Shown in pieces: positions 63,818-64,000 of a DNA stretch of 64,000 nucleotides. The stretch's first letter is position 1; every line of letters starts with the position of its first letter. The notes under the pieces are model-generated. The model was not told the DNA's origin. It saw only the letters and a list, made by a program, of their open reading frames with translations, and did no database searches. The stretch is from the NCBI GenBank assembly GCA_052400625.1, contig JBQTGH010000001.1. The stretch is one strand, 5' to 3'. The DNA is from Thermophagus sp052400625. Lineage in GTDB: Bacteria > Bacteroidota > Bacteroidia > Bacteroidales > Marinilabiliaceae. The translations under genes and the position numbers were made by a program.

Positions 63818-64000
63818 ATGAAACGAAACTTGTTTGCTGAACAGCCATTATTCAATTGGCGCCAGGCCATTGAACGCCCAACCGCCAAAATCGTAACGTT
63901 GCTCCTGTTGGTTTTGAGCACCACTCTATTTTCGGGATATTCCCAGACGACGATTTCGTTTCCGGCCCCCGACAAGGACGGCGGCATTCCACTGATGCAA
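63818..64000 (+). CDS. secreted protein, 5' end only (cut by window edge)
   Basis: An ATG at 63818 opens a frame that stays open through base 64000 (61 codons). After about 22 residues with charged positions comes a hydrophobic stretch (KIVTLLLLVLSTTLFSGYSQ) typical of a Bacteroidota signal peptide, which ends at SQ-TTISFP. The mature part cannot be identified. Confidence 0.7.
   Translation, partial: MKRNLFAEQPLFNWRQAIERPTAKIVTLLLLVLSTTLFSGYSQTTISFPAPDKDGGIPLMQ

Overview
The window looks like a chromosome segment from a Bacteroidota bacterium, most likely order Marinilabiliales or a close relative. The evidence is two surface proteins with type IX secretion (T9SS) type A C-terminal sorting domains, a TamB-like protein, a Yip1-family protein, a DUF6261-like protein, several promoters of the Bacteroidota form TTTG-N19-21-TAnnTTTG, and start codons mostly without a Shine-Dalgarno sequence. 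The [FeFe]-hydrogenase maturase HydE and a ferredoxin-dependent 2-oxoacid oxidoreductase point to an anaerobic or facultative fermenter; zwf/pgl and a 1-Cys peroxiredoxin suggest some oxidative-stress capacity.

Layout. 1-7.7 kb: a secreted esterase cut by the window edge, an HPr-kinase-like/PqqD pair, tsaD, a small membrane protein with a GNAT acetyltransferase, and a large APC transporter with cytoplasmic regulatory domains. 8-14.1 kb (minus): ACT protein, phenylacetate-CoA-ligase-like enzyme, aminotransferase, then ferredoxin/alpha/beta/gamma subunits of a 2-oxoacid:ferredoxin oxidoreductase. This module can turn amino-acid-derived 2-oxoacids into acyl-CoA and reduced ferredoxin. 14.5-19 kb: tamB. 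19-22.6 kb (minus): hydE, zwf, pgl. 23-25 kb: ADP-forming acyl-CoA synthetase, which could recover ATP from the acyl-CoAs. 25.7-26.8 kb: an 86-aa peptide gene and a DUF6261-like gene. 27-27.5 kb: eleven 41-bp tandem repeats. 27.9-39 kb: two paralogous T9SS surface proteins (2729 and 775 aa). 39.2-41.7 kb: S24/S26-type peptidase and an ABC exporter. 41.7-43.6 kb: ECF sigma factor with a membrane-anchored anti-sigma/beta-barrel protein. 43.9-63.6 kb: mostly housekeeping genes (smpB, yip1, miaA, cyclase-HD protein, M49-like peptidase, nitronate monooxygenase, two M16 peptidases, rel/spo, fur, purA, Thr-tRNA editing domain, sugar nucleotidyltransferase, YegP-like, tRNA-Thr, nth, zupT, peroxiredoxin). 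The window ends inside a secreted-protein gene.

The most interesting signal is not a protein. A structured element of about 100 nt recurs at least six times, plus one degenerate copy and one half copy. Each full copy has two 15-nt arms that pair around a symmetric GA/AG internal mismatch and a 39-43-nt loop, and its second arm ends exactly 31 nt (28 in one copy) before an ATG. It precedes zwf, hydE, the 86-aa peptide and the cyclase-HD gene. Two further copies are orphans, and one of these runs straight into a strong terminator hairpin. One copy shows a compensatory G-C to A-T change. I read it as a candidate cis-regulatory RNA family or gene-leader mobile element. A second hypothesis is a scattered peptide maturation and export system: HPr-kinase-like + PqqD, a precursor-like peptide with its own leader, and S24/S26 peptidase + ABC exporter.
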